Source: Streptomyces ferrugineus
Lineage (GTDB): Bacteria; Actinomycetota; Actinomycetes; Streptomycetales; Streptomycetaceae
NCBI RefSeq assembly: GCF_015160855.1
Contig: NZ_CP063373.1
Location: 3,720,001-3,784,000 of the forward strand
DNA: 64,000 nucleotides
Reading direction: 5' to 3'
Each line of letters opens with the position of its first letter. Within the stretch, counting starts at the first letter, position 1. Both the position numbers and the translations under genes were made by a program. Below the pieces are notes generated by a model. It was not told where the DNA came from. It did not search any database and was given only the letters and a program-made list of their open reading frames with translations. Positions 41,051-51,259 of this stretch are shown piece by piece.

Positions 41051-41584
41051 ATGCACGCCAACGACCCCTTCGCCCGCCTCCCCCGAGCGGCCTCCTTCAC
41101 CGTCACCAGCACCACCGTCACCGACGGGGCCGCCTGGCCGCCGGAGCAGCGCGCCTCCGGCGTGCCCGGCGGAAAGGACATCTCCCCGCAGCTGTCCTGG
41201 AGCGGCGCTCCGGACGGCACCGAGAGCTACGCCGTCACCGTCTACGACCCCGACGCGCCCACCGGCTCCGGGTTCTGGCACTGGGCGGTCGCCGACATCC
41301 CCGCCACCGTCACCGAACTGCCCGAGGGCGCCGGCGACGACAGCGGTACGGGCCTGCCCGAAGGCGCCTTCCAGCTGCCCAACGACGCCCGCCTGGCCCG
41401 CTACATCGGCGCCGCCCCACCGGCCGGGCACGGCCCGCACCGCTACTTCGTCGTGGTGCACGCCCTCGACGTCGCCTCCATAGGCGTCCCCGCCGACGCC
41501 ACCCCCGCCGTCCTCGGCTTCACCATGGCCGGCCACACCCTCGGCCGCGCGGTGCTGACCGTCACGGCCGAGACCCCCGCCTGA
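41051..41584 (+). CDS. YbhB/YbcL (PEBP) family protein
   Basis: 177 residues from ATG 41051; the adjacent GTG 41048 is possible, and GAGAGG lies upstream. The phosphatidylethanolamine-binding protein core is plain: [38 protein letters not shown] and [14 protein letters not shown]. Cytosolic; bacterial members have no settled role, with ligand binding or kinase inhibition suggested. It is followed after 9 bp by the DtxR-type regulator gene. Confidence 0.92.
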   Translation: MHANDPFARLPRAASFTVTSTTVTDGAAWPPEQRASGVPGGKDISPQLSWSGAPDGTESYAVTVYDPDAPTGSGFWHWAVADIPATVTELPEGAGDDSGTGLPEGAFQLPNDARLARYIGAAPPAGHGPHRYFVVVHALDVASIGVPADATPAVLGFTMAGHTLGRAVLTVTAETPA

Positions 41585-41593
41585 CGGTCCGGC

Positions 41594-42295
41594 GTGTCCC
41601 GACTCATCGACACCACCGAGATGTACCTCCGCACCCTCCTGGAACTCGAGGAGGAAGGCGTGGTCCCCCTGCGCGCCCGTATCGCCGAGCGCCTGCGGCA
41701 CAGTGGCCCGACGGTCAGCCAGACCGTCGCCCGCATGGAGCGCGACGGCCTGCTGCGCGTCGCCGGCGACCGGCACCTCGAACTGAGCGACGAGGGCCGC
41801 CGACTGGCCACGCGTGTCATGCGCAAGCACCGGCTCGCGGAGTGTCTGCTGCTCGACGTGCTCGGGCTGGAGTGGGAGCAGATCCACGCCGAAGCCTGCC
41901 GCTGGGAACACGTGATGAGCGAGTCCGTCGAACGCCGTGTCCTGGAACTGCTGCGACACCCGACACACTCGCCGTACGGCAACCCGATCCCGGGCCTGGC
42001 GGAGCTCGGTGAGGAAGGTGAGAACACGGCCGCCGATCCGTTCCCCGACGGCACCACGATCAGCCTCAGTGACCTGGAGACCGGGCCGGACGGCGTGAGC
42101 GCGGTCGTACGCCGGATCAGGGAGCCGGTGCAGGCCGACGCCCGGCTGATGTACGCCGTGCGGTACGCCGGGGTGCGGCCCGGCGCGGTCGTGTGCGTGA
42201 CGTCGTCGCCCGGCGGTGTGACGGTCGGCAGCGGCCGGGTGACCGCCGAACTCCCCGCGCCGACCGCCGCGCACGTCTTCGTGACCAAGCCCTGA
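41594..42295 (+). CDS. DtxR/IdeR family iron-dependent regulator
   Basis: 233 residues from GTG 41594. N-terminal HTH MSRLIDTTEMYLRTLLELEE, RLRHSGPTVSQTVARMERDG; dimerisation and metal-binding domain with VMRKHRLAECLLLDVLGLEW and IHAEACRWEHVMSESVERRV. The His, Glu, His, Cys, Glu and His ligands of both metal sites of IdeR are in place. C-terminal SH3-like domain from about residue 150. It represses iron-uptake genes when Fe(II) is bound. The pairing with a PEBP gene is uncommon. A strong terminator follows. Confidence 0.93.
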   Translation: MSRLIDTTEMYLRTLLELEEEGVVPLRARIAERLRHSGPTVSQTVARMERDGLLRVAGDRHLELSDEGRRLATRVMRKHRLAECLLLDVLGLEWEQIHAEACRWEHVMSESVERRVLELLRHPTHSPYGNPIPGLAELGEEGENTAADPFPDGTTISLSDLETGPDGVSAVVRRIREPVQADARLMYAVRYAGVRPGAVVCVTSSPGGVTVGSGRVTAELPAPTAAHVFVTKP

Positions 42296-42342
42296 GCCGG
42301 CGGGGCTCCTGCCCGTCGCCGTGCCCGGTGCGGGCCCGAGGT

Positions 42343-42373
42343 CGGCCCTCGACCGCGAACCGGTCGAGGGCCG
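42343..42373 (+). terminator. terminator after the DtxR-type gene
   Basis: CGGCCCTCGACCG and CGGTCGAGGGCCG form a perfect 13-bp stem with a 5-nt loop, followed by TTCCCGTTT. Confidence 0.75.
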
Positions 42374-42405
42374 TTCCCGTTTGCGGCAATCCGCGGAGGC
42401 GGTGC

Positions 42406-42476
42406 CTTCTCGGACCGGCCCGCTTTTCGGACCGTCCCGCCTTTTCTGACCGTCCCGCCCTTTCGGACCGTCCGCC
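42406..42476. repeat. four imperfect 18-bp tandem repeats
   Basis: Units close to CTTTTCGGACCGTCCCGC occur four times in a row between the dtxR terminator and the SDR remnant. Too few and too short for a CRISPR. Role unknown. Confidence 0.6.
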
Positions 42477-42496
42477 GGGCTGCGGGGCCGGTCGGT

Positions 42497-42738
42497 TCAC
42501 CGGGAGCGTACGACGGCCTCCAGGACTTCGTGGACGGTCTTCGCGGGGTGGCCGATGGCGGCTCCGAGCGCGGGGTCGGTGACGTTGAACTCGCCATTGC
42601 GCGATGCGGCGAACATCGTCAGGGCGAACTCCGCAGCCGGCCGCGGCATCCCACCGGCGACCGCTGCGGCTGTCCAGTCGTCGTCCATGACGACTCGGGT
42701 GATGGTCCGCCCGGTGATGCGGCTGAGGACTGAACCCC
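42497..42738 (-). pseudogene. C-terminal remnant of an NmrA-like NAD(P)-binding protein
   Basis: The frame reads SRITGRTITRVVMDDDW, AAEFALTMFAASRNGEF and IGHPAKTVHEVLEAVV, the typical end of NmrA-like/SDR reductases (TGR, W, AGEF, GRPP-TL positions). The Rossmann N-terminus is absent; upstream sequence is unrelated and runs into the GH62 terminator. About 80 codons remain. Confidence 0.6.
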
Positions 42739-42782
42739 GAAGCCGCGCTTCGTCGCCGTATGGGCGCTGACGTTGTCGCCAG

Positions 42783-42811
42783 GGTGGGCTCGGCCTGCTG
42801 CCGAGCCCACC
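42783..42811 (-). terminator. terminator of the GH62 gene
   Basis: GGTGGGCTCGGC and GCCGAGCCCACC form a perfect 12-bp stem with a 5-nt loop, 39 nt beyond the GH62 stop. Confidence 0.75.
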
Positions 42812-42850
42812 ACGCCGGCTCCATACCGGGGCCGGGCCCGTGTCACGCCG

Positions 42851-44323
42851 TCAGCGCCGCATTGTCAGCAGCCCCGGACGGTAGGGCAGGAGGCCGTAGT
42901 CGACGCCGTCGGAGTTGGGGCTGCGCCCCTGGTAGAGCAACTGCAGATTGCAGGGATCGACGGTCATGGTCTGATCGGGGCCGGTGCGGAGCAGTTCGCC
43001 ATGACTGATGTCGTTGGTCCAGGTGGCGCCACTGTTGGCCTTGCCGGCGAAGGGATTGCTCTCGGTCGTGGCCTGGGGCGTCCATGAGCCGTTCAGACTG
43101 GTGGCCGTGAACGAGCGGAAGTAGCGGTGGCCCTGGGCGCCGATCGCCTCGACGATCATGAGGTAGCGGTTCTGGCCCTGCAGCTTGTAGACCTGCGGGG
43201 CTTCGAACAGGTTGTTCCTCGTATCGCTCATGATCACTGTCGAGTTCGAGCCGAAGCTGCCCGGGAAGTTCCCGATCGGCATGCTGGCCCGGTAGATCTT
43301 GCCGTTGTCACCGGCGAAGAACAGGTACATGTTCGTCCCGTCACCGATGAGTGCCTGGTCGATGGGTCCTGTTCCGGAGTCGCCGATGCTTCCGGAGAAG
43401 AGCACCTGCTCCGATGACCAGCCGTTCGGGTTGGTGGGGTCGCTCGACGTCCGGTAGGAGAAGGCGGTCCTCCCCCACTGGTAGGCGAGCACCCAGATGT
43501 TCTTCGGCGCGAAGTAGAAGAGCGTGGGCGCGACGGTGGATGTCGACATCGTGTTCTGGCTGGCCGAGGCCATCTCCGACCAGTTGGTGAACAGGCCGAA
43601 GTTCATCGAACCCCAACGCGTCCCCGTGTCGTGCGTCGTCGCGTAGACGAGCTGCCTGCCGTTGTAGGGGGCGACGGTGAAGTCCTTGAGCGAGACCCAC
43701 CCCGACTTGGGCTGCGCCAGCGCGCCCGTCGATGTCCAGCGGTACGTCGACGGAAGAGCGCACGGACCGGGGTTGTCGGCGCCGACCTTGACGAGCTGCC
43801 ACTGCTGGTTGGCGCCGCCCCAGTCGTCGTACTGGACGACGTTCGCGTTGTCGGCGGTGGAGGCGCCTTGCACCTCGAGGGCCTTGTTGCTGTGGCGCGA
43901 GATGAGCCTCACGTAGCCGTCCGAGCTGTCGGCCAGCCGCCACTGCTGGTTGGTGGCGTTCAGGTCGGCCCACTGGACGATCGAGCCGCCGTTCGCGGTG
44001 GACCAGTTGTAGACATCCAGGACCTTGCCCGAGTGCCGGGACTTGATGCGGTAGTAGCCGCCCCCGGAGTCGACGAACTGCCACTGCTGCTGGGCCTGAT
44101 CGTTCCTGGTCCACTGGGTGATGCGGGCGCCGTCGTTGGTCGCCAGGTTGTAGACGTCCAGGGCCTTGCCGCTGTTGCGGTTGACCAGCACGTACGAGGC
44201 GTTGGGGTCTACGGTCGCCGCGCCGGCGGGCTGCGCGCCGAGGAAGGTGGCCACGAGCAGCAAGGGCGCGAGAACAGCGAGTAAGCGTCTCACACGGACC
44301 GGGGGCGAATGGCGAAACCGCAT
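42851..44323 (-). CDS. secreted CBM13-GH62 alpha-L-arabinofuranosidase
   Basis: 490 residues from ATG 44323. Sec signal to about residue 35 ([22 protein letters not shown]). Residues 38-182 are a ricin-type CBM13 with three QQW repeats ([36 protein letters not shown]). From 195 comes the GH62 five-bladed propeller: [82 protein letters not shown]62 enzymes remove arabinose from arabinoxylan. It is divergent from the xylanase gene across an 800-bp control region, and its CBM13 is nearly the same as that of the esterase at 46.6 kb. Confidence 0.93.
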   Translation of the reverse strand: MRFRHSPPVRVRRLLAVLAPLLLVATFLGAQPAGAATVDPNASYVLVNRNSGKALDVYNLATNDGARITQWTRNDQAQQQWQFVDSGGGYYRIKSRHSGKVLDVYNWSTANGGSIVQWADLNATNQQWRLADSSDGYVRLISRHSNKALEVQGASTADNANVVQYDDWGGANQQWQLVKVGADNPGPCALPSTYRWTSTGALAQPKSGWVSLKDFTVAPYNGRQLVYATTHDTGTRWGSMNFGLFTNWSEMASASQNTMSTSTVAPTLFYFAPKNIWVLAYQWGRTAFSYRTSSDPTNPNGWSSEQVLFSGSIGDSGTGPIDQALIGDGTNMYLFFAGDNGKIYRASMPIGNFPGSFGSNSTVIMSDTRNNLFEAPQVYKLQGQNRYLMIVEAIGAQGHRYFRSFTATSLNGSWTPQATTESNPFAGKANSGATWTNDISHGELLRTGPDQTMTVDPCNLQLLYQGRSPNSDGVDYGLLPYRPGLLTMRR

Positions 44324-44398
44324 CTGAGGGCCTCCTTAAGGGGGCGGGTGAGATGGCCCGAATGAGCCGCGCAGCGGACGGGCCGGGAGAGGCAATCT

Positions 44399-44409
44399 CG
44401 AAAGTTTCG
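44399..44409. promoter_or_regulatory. CGAAAGTTTCG palindrome near the GH62 promoter
   Basis: CGAAA-G-TTTCG, a perfect palindrome about 76 bp upstream of the GH62 start. Similar CGAA/TTCG repeats are reported repressor targets in Streptomyces xylan and xylose genes, so it is a likely operator for substrate control. Confidence 0.6.
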
Positions 44410-44694
44410 AAGAATTCCCGGATGCTTCGACGCCACAAGCTAGGAATGCGGGGTCCTCCGGTCAAGGCCTGTCACTGATCTGTCTACAAACAGCGCCTCT
44501 CCTTCGGGCTGGGCGAGCAGTCGCGCCGACCGGAGCCCCTCCATGGTTCGCGGCTCGGCTCGCCAGTCCAAAGGGCCTCCTTGCAGGAGGGAAGCCGAGC
44601 AGGCGGTGTCCGCACGCTCGTCCCGGTCCGGTCTTCCGGTATCCGTCGGTGGCGGCGCCGGGGATCGACTTCCGGCTCGCCGGGCTTCCAGAAT

Positions 44695-44716
44695 GTTTCG
44701 AGGGGAAAGCCGAAAC
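44695..44716. promoter_or_regulatory. GTTTCG...CGAAAC inverted repeat on the xylanase side
   Basis: GTTTCG and CGAAAC are 10 bp apart, followed by TTTTTTT. The half-site matches the palindrome near the GH62 gene, suggesting one regulator acts on both divergent genes. Confidence 0.5.
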
Positions 44717-44733
44717 TTTTTTTGCGGGCAGTA

Positions 44734-44751
44734 TTGACGATGCATCGTCAA
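44734..44751. promoter_or_regulatory. perfect 18-bp palindrome
   Basis: TTGACGATGCATCGTCAA reads the same on both strands. It contains TTGACG, a fair -35 box, so a bound protein would block transcription from it. Regulator unknown. Confidence 0.65.
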
Positions 44752-44817
44752 CGCCTCAATCATCCCTGTCTGAGGAAACCGGCCTTGGTTCGAGATGTCG
44801 AACTGCACCGGCCCTGA

Positions 44818-46554
<1,737 letters not shown>

Positions 46555-46579
46555 CCTGCCACGGCGAAAGGGTGAACCG

Positions 46580-47950
46580 ATGAAGACCTACGGTGCGGCT
46601 TCCCCCGCCCCTCCCTTACGACATCGCTGGTGGTCCCGGATCGCCGCCGTGGTGGCGGCGACCCTCGCGATCGGCATGCTCGCCGCGGTGAAACCGGTGC
46701 CCGCCGCGGCGGCGACGGTGGACACCAACGCCTGGTACGTCCTGGTCAACCGCAACAGCGGCAAGGTCCTTGACGTATCCGGCCCCTCCACCGCCGACGG
46801 CGCGCGGATAAACCAGTGGACGCGCCACGACGGAGCCAACCAGCAGTGGCAGTTCGTGGACTCCGGTGGCGGTTTCTACCGCCTCAAGGCCCGGCATTCG
46901 GACAAGGTTCTCGACGTGGCCGGCGCCTCGACCGCGGACGGTGCCGCGATCCAGCAGTGGGCCGACCACAACGGGGCCAACCAGCAGTTCCGCCTGGCCG
47001 ACTCCGACGCGGGCCACGTCCGGCTGATCAACCGCGCCAGCGGCAAGGCGGTGGAGGTGCAGGGCGCCTCCACCGCCGACGGAGGCAACGTCGTCCAGTA
47101 CACCGACTGGGGCGGCGCCAACCAGCAATGGCAGATGATCAAGCTGTCGTCCGGTGGCGGCGGCGGATGCGGCAGCGCCCCGACTCTGACGAGCGGTACG
47201 CACACGATTCAGAGCGGCGGCAAGAGCCGCAGCTTCATCCTCAGGGTTCCCGCCAACTACGACAACAGCCACCCCTACCGGCTGATCTTCGCGTTCCACT
47301 GGCGGGGCGGAACCGCCGGCGACGTCGCCTCGGGCGGCACGAGCGGGAACGCCTGGTCCTACTACGGCCAACAGGAGCAGTCGAACAACAGCGCGATCCT
47401 CGTCGCCCCCCAGGGCCTCGGCAACGGCTGGGCCAATTCGGGCGGTGAGGACGTCACCTTCGTCGACGACATGATCCGGCGCATCGAGGGCGGCCTCTGT
47501 GTCAACCCGGCACAGCGTTTCGCCACGGGATTCAGCTGGGGCGGCGGTATGAGCTACGCACTCGCATGCAGCCGGGCGAACGTCTTCAGGGCCGTCGCGG
47601 TCATCTCCGGTGCCCAGATCAGCGGGTGCAGCGGCGGCACCCAGCCCATCGCCTACTTCGGAATCCACGGCATCAGCGACAACGTCCTCAACATCGGGCA
47701 AGGACGGTCCCTGCGCGACAAGTTCGTCAGCAACAACGGCTGCACCGCACAGAGCCCGCGCGAGCCCGCGCCGGGCAGCCGAACGCACATCACCACCACC
47801 TACTCGGGCTGCCGTGCCGGCTACCCGGTCCAATGGGCCGCGTTCGACGGAGGCCACATACCCGGTCCCGTCGACGGCTCCTCCGGCGAAAGCGGCGTCA
47901 CCACCTGGACCAAGGCAGAGATCTGGAGGTTCTTCGCACAGTTCCAGTGA
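46580..47950 (+). CDS. secreted CBM13 esterase, CE1/PHB-depolymerase-like
   Basis: 456 residues from ATG 46580 (GAAAGGG upstream). Signal to about residue 45, then a CBM13 at 46-190 closely similar to that of the GH62 enzyme ([20 protein letters not shown]), a Gly-rich linker, and an alpha/beta hydrolase with GFSWGGGMSYALACS carrying the Ser near residue 319, FAFHWRGG as oxyanion region and FDGGHIPGPV with the His. Family members are feruloyl or acetylxylan esterases, which remove acyl groups from xylan and help the xylanase encoded just upstream in the same operon. The exact ester is inferred. Confidence 0.9.
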   Translation: MKTYGAASPAPPLRHRWWSRIAAVVAATLAIGMLAAVKPVPAAAATVDTNAWYVLVNRNSGKVLDVSGPSTADGARINQWTRHDGANQQWQFVDSGGGFYRLKARHSDKVLDVAGASTADGAAIQQWADHNGANQQFRLADSDAGHVRLINRASGKAVEVQGASTADGGNVVQYTDWGGANQQWQMIKLSSGGGGGCGSAPTLTSGTHTIQSGGKSRSFILRVPANYDNSHPYRLIFAFHWRGGTAGDVASGGTSGNAWSYYGQQEQSNNSAILVAPQGLGNGWANSGGEDVTFVDDMIRRIEGGLCVNPAQRFATGFSWGGGMSYALACSRANVFRAVAVISGAQISGCSGGTQPIAYFGIHGISDNVLNIGQGRSLRDKFVSNNGCTAQSPREPAPGSRTHITTTYSGCRAGYPVQWAAFDGGHIPGPVDGSSGESGVTTWTKAEIWRFFAQFQ

Positions 47951-47966
47951 CACACCCGCACCACTG

Positions 47967-47995
47967 AGTGGAGCCAGGATGATCCTGGCTCCACT
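47967..47995. terminator. bidirectional terminator after the xylanase-esterase operon
   Basis: AGTGGAGCCAGGA, TGA, TCCTGGCTCCACT: a perfect 13-bp stem between convergent esterase and aldehyde dehydrogenase genes. Confidence 0.8.
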
Positions 47996-48098
47996 CCGTC
48001 GACGTCTGTCCCGGACCGAAGGACGAGGACGGATGCCTCGCCCGCCCTCGTTCAGCGAACCCGCGGCCGTGGCGACCTGCGAGGCCCGGCTTCAGGCT

Positions 48099-49622
48099 CT
48101 AGAAGAAGCCGAGCTTCTTCGGCGAGTACGACACCAGCAGGTTCTTCGTCTGCTGGTAGTGCTCCAGCATCATCTTGTGCGTCTCACGCCCGATGCCCGA
48201 CCCCTTGTAGCCGCCGAACGCCGCATGCGCCGGATACGCGTGATAGCAGTTCGTCCACACCCGCCCCGCCTGGATGGCGCGACCCGCGCGGTACGCGGTG
48301 TTGATGTCCCGCGTCCACACGCCCGCACCGAGGCCGTACAGCGTGTCGTTCGCGATCTTGATGGCGTCGTCGAAGTCGTCGAAGGACGTCACCGAGACGA
48401 CCGGCCCGAAGATCTCCTCCTGGAAGATCCGCATGCGGTTGTCGCCCTCGAAGACGGTCGGCTGGACGTAGTACCCGCCCTTCAGCTCGCCGTCGTGCTC
48501 GATACGCTCGCCACCCGTCAGGATCCGGGCGCCCTCCTGCCGGCCGATGTCCAGGTAGGAGAGGATCTTCTCCAGCTGGTCGTTGGACGCCTGCGCGCCG
48601 ATCATCGTGTCCGTGTCGAGCGGGTGGCCGGTGCTGATCTGCTCGGTGCGGGCGATCGCCGCCTCGATGAACTCGGCGTAGTGGCCCCGCTGCACCAGCG
48701 CCCGGGACGGGCAGGTGCACACCTCGCCCTGGTTGAGCGCGAACATCGTGAAGCCCTCCAGGGCCTTGTCCCGGAAGTCGTCGTTCGCCGCCCACACGTC
48801 GTCGAAGAAGATGTTCGGCGACTTGCCGCCGAGCTCGAGGGTGACCGGGGTGATGTTCTCCGAGGCGTACTGCATGATCAGCCGGCCGGTCGTGGTCTCG
48901 CCGGTGAACGCCACTTTGGCCACCCTGGGGCTGGACGCCAGCGGCTTGCCCGCCTCCACGCCGAAGCCGTTGACGATGTTGACCACGCCGGGCGGGAGCA
49001 GATCGGCGACCAGGCTCAGCCAGTAGTGGATGGACGCCGGGGTCTGCTCGGCCGGCTTGAGCACGACGGCGTTGCCCGCGGCCAGCGCCGGCGCGAGCTT
49101 CCACGTCGCCATGAGGATCGGGAAGTTCCACGGGATGATCTGCGCGACCACGCCCAACGGCTCGTGGAAGTGGTATGCCACCGTGTCGTCGTCGACCTCG
49201 CCGAGCGAGCCCTCCTGCGACCTGATCACGCCCGCGAAGTAGCGGAAGTGGTCGATGGCCAGCGGAATGTCCGCCGCCAGCGTCTCCCGCACCGGCTTGC
49301 CGTTCTCCCAGCTCTCGGCGACGGCCAGCCTCTCCAGGTTCGCCTCCATACGGTCGGCGATCTTCCGCAGGATGTCGGAGCGTTCGGTCACCGACATCCG
49401 GCCCCACGCCGGGGCCGCCGCGTGCGCCGCGTCCAGCGCCCGCTCCACGTCCTCCGCCGTGCCCCGCGCGATCTCGGTGAACGGCTGCCCGTTCACCGGC
49501 GTCGGGTTCTCGAAGTACTGCCCCCGGATCGGCGGCACGTACTCCCCGCCGATGAAGTGGTCGTAGCGCGCCTGGTAGGAGACGATCGCACCCTCGGTGC
49601 CGGGCGCCGCGTAACGGGTCAT
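48099..49622 (-). CDS. NAD-dependent aldehyde dehydrogenase (ExaC/AldA type)
   Basis: 507 residues from ATG 49622. [40 protein letters not shown], catalytic Glu in [13 protein letters not shown] near residue 262 and Cys in [15 protein letters not shown] near 300 give a complete class-3-type dehydrogenase. It oxidises acetaldehyde or similar aldehydes to acids. Relatives are usually followed by a DUF779 gene; here that gene is at 4.7 kb instead. The AcoR-like regulator gene lies upstream on the same strand. Confidence 0.95.
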   Translation of the reverse strand: MTRYAAPGTEGAIVSYQARYDHFIGGEYVPPIRGQYFENPTPVNGQPFTEIARGTAEDVERALDAAHAAAPAWGRMSVTERSDILRKIADRMEANLERLAVAESWENGKPVRETLAADIPLAIDHFRYFAGVIRSQEGSLGEVDDDTVAYHFHEPLGVVAQIIPWNFPILMATWKLAPALAAGNAVVLKPAEQTPASIHYWLSLVADLLPPGVVNIVNGFGVEAGKPLASSPRVAKVAFTGETTTGRLIMQYASENITPVTLELGGKSPNIFFDDVWAANDDFRDKALEGFTMFALNQGEVCTCPSRALVQRGHYAEFIEAAIARTEQISTGHPLDTDTMIGAQASNDQLEKILSYLDIGRQEGARILTGGERIEHDGELKGGYYVQPTVFEGDNRMRIFQEEIFGPVVSVTSFDDFDDAIKIANDTLYGLGAGVWTRDINTAYRAGRAIQAGRVWTNCYHAYPAHAAFGGYKGSGIGRETHKMMLEHYQQTKNLLVSYSPKKLGFF

Positions 49623-49739
49623 ACTGCTCTGCCTCCCGAAGAAGCGCTGCCCGCCGTTGGGCAGCTCTCGGCGCGAGGCTAGGAACCGCGAGGTTGCAAG
49701 TACGTTGCGCGGGGCCGGCGGGTGGCGCCGGTTGTTCGA

Positions 49740-51017
49740 TCAGCGCGCCGGGCGGCGCTCCCGGGCGAGCGGCGCGGTGAGCTCGGACTCCAGCGCGGCC
49801 AGCCGCGACCGCACGCTCGCCGTCGGACGCACCGCGGCGAGCGCCCGCCATACGTCGAGATCGTCCTCGCCCCACGGCGCGTGCGCCCAGTCGGCCAGCA
49901 GGTCGGGATCACGACGGGCGATCAACGCCGTACGGAGCCCGTCGGCGAGCAGACGCCTGAGCCGTACGACCGCCGGGGCCTGGGATCCTGGCAGCAGCGG
50001 GCCCGCGTATGCCGTGGCCGCTGCCGTGACCGCACCCGTCTCCAGACGCCGCTCGACGACCGCCACGTCCGACTCGACCGGCACCGTGAGCCGGTAGGGC
50101 CGCGAGCCGAGCAGGCCGGGGCCCAGTATCCGGCGCAGGCGCGCCAGTTCGGCTCGCAGTGTCACGGGCGTCACCGACTCGTCCTCGTACAGTGCGCACA
50201 GCAGCTCGTCGCCGGTCAGTCCCTCCGGGTGGCGGGCGAGCAGCACCAGGATCTCGCTGTGCCGACGGCTGAGCCGGACCCGGCTGCCGCCGATGAGCAG
50301 CTGCGCCTCGTCGCGGCCCAGCGCGGACAGCTCGGGTGCGTCGGTGGCGGGCGTCCGCGGTCTGAGCAGCGCCAGGTGGGACTCCGCGGCACGCGCGACC
50401 GCCTGCACGAACCCCAGGCTGTGCGGATGCGCGAGCCCGTCACCACCGGTGATGTCCACCGCCCCGAGCACCCGCCCGGTCCGCGGATCGTGCACCGGCG
50501 CCGCCGCACAGGTCCAGGGCTGCACCCGGCGGATGAAGTGCTCGGCCGCGAACACCTGCACCGGCCGGTCCACGGTGACCGCCGTACCCGGCGCGTTCGT
50601 CCCGACCGAGGTCTCCGCCCACCGCGCACCCGGCACGAAGTTCATCAGCCCCGCCCTGCGCCGGGTCGTCGGATGACCCTCGACCCACAGCAGCCTGCCG
50701 TGCGCGTCGCACACCGCGAGCAGATGCTCGCCGTCCGAGGCGAACGTGCCCAGCAACTCCCGGAACAGCGGCATCACCCGCGCCAGCGGATGCTCCGCGC
50801 GATAGGCGCCGAGGTCACCGTCCACCAGCTCCACGCTCGCCGTCCCGTCCGGACCGACACCGGCCCGCGCGGAACGCCGCCACGAGTCGGCCACCACGGA
50901 ACGCACCGGCGTCGGCACCGTGCCCACCTCGGTGAACGTCTCATGCGCACGACGCAGCACCCGTACGCGCTCGGCGGGGTCGGCCCCCGGTTCCAGAGCC
51001 ACCCACGGATCGGTCAA
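49740..51017 (-). CDS. GAF-domain regulator of the aldehyde dehydrogenase
   Basis: 425 residues from ATG 51017. The N-terminal GAF-type sensor (VADSWRRSARAGVGPDG, GARWAETSVGTNAPGTAV, DRPVQVFAAEHFIRRVQPW, CAAAPVHDPRTGRVLGAVDI) matches AcoR-like acetoin/aldehyde regulators, but the sigma-54 AAA domain is absent. Instead there is a winged-helix region (RLSRRHSEILVLLARHPEGL, LCALYEDESVTPVTLRAELA). This is the usual actinobacterial regulator beside aldehyde dehydrogenase and DUF779 genes. Its last codon is 117 bp from the dehydrogenase start. Confidence 0.88.
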   Translation of the reverse strand: MTDPWVALEPGADPAERVRVLRRAHETFTEVGTVPTPVRSVVADSWRRSARAGVGPDGTASVELVDGDLGAYRAEHPLARVMPLFRELLGTFASDGEHLLAVCDAHGRLLWVEGHPTTRRRAGLMNFVPGARWAETSVGTNAPGTAVTVDRPVQVFAAEHFIRRVQPWTCAAAPVHDPRTGRVLGAVDITGGDGLAHPHSLGFVQAVARAAESHLALLRPRTPATDAPELSALGRDEAQLLIGGSRVRLSRRHSEILVLLARHPEGLTGDELLCALYEDESVTPVTLRAELARLRRILGPGLLGSRPYRLTVPVESDVAVVERRLETGAVTAAATAYAGPLLPGSQAPAVVRLRRLLADGLRTALIARRDPDLLADWAHAPWGEDDLDVWRALAAVRPTASVRSRLAALESELTAPLARERRPAR

Positions 51018-51203
51018 CTCGGCCTCCCCGGTAGCGATGCGGCTGGGGACATCGTCACTCCGGGTACGCGTGCGGACAACCTCTTCGACGGGGCGGACCC
51101 GAGCGGTGGACGCACCGGCACGGATGTGCGAGCCCTCAGCTTGGTGTTTAACCTCGGCCGTTCACCTGACCCGCTGATCTTGGTTCGTTCCAGGGACAAC
51201 AGG

Positions 51204-51259
51204 GCGGCCGTTCTTCACGCTTCGAGGTGTCGAGCAACGTCGCGTGAAGGAACGGCCGC
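51204..51259 (+). promoter_or_regulatory. hairpin covering the transposase start
   Basis: GCGGCCGTTCTTCACGC (51204-51220) pairs with GCGTGAAGGAACGGCCGC (51242-51259) apart from one bulged base. The GTG start codon at 51244 lies in the stem, so read-through transcripts would hide it and limit transposition. Confidence 0.65.

Noticed and set aside
42406..42476. Possible CRISPR-like repeats
   Set aside because: Four short imperfect units with no spacers and no cas genes.
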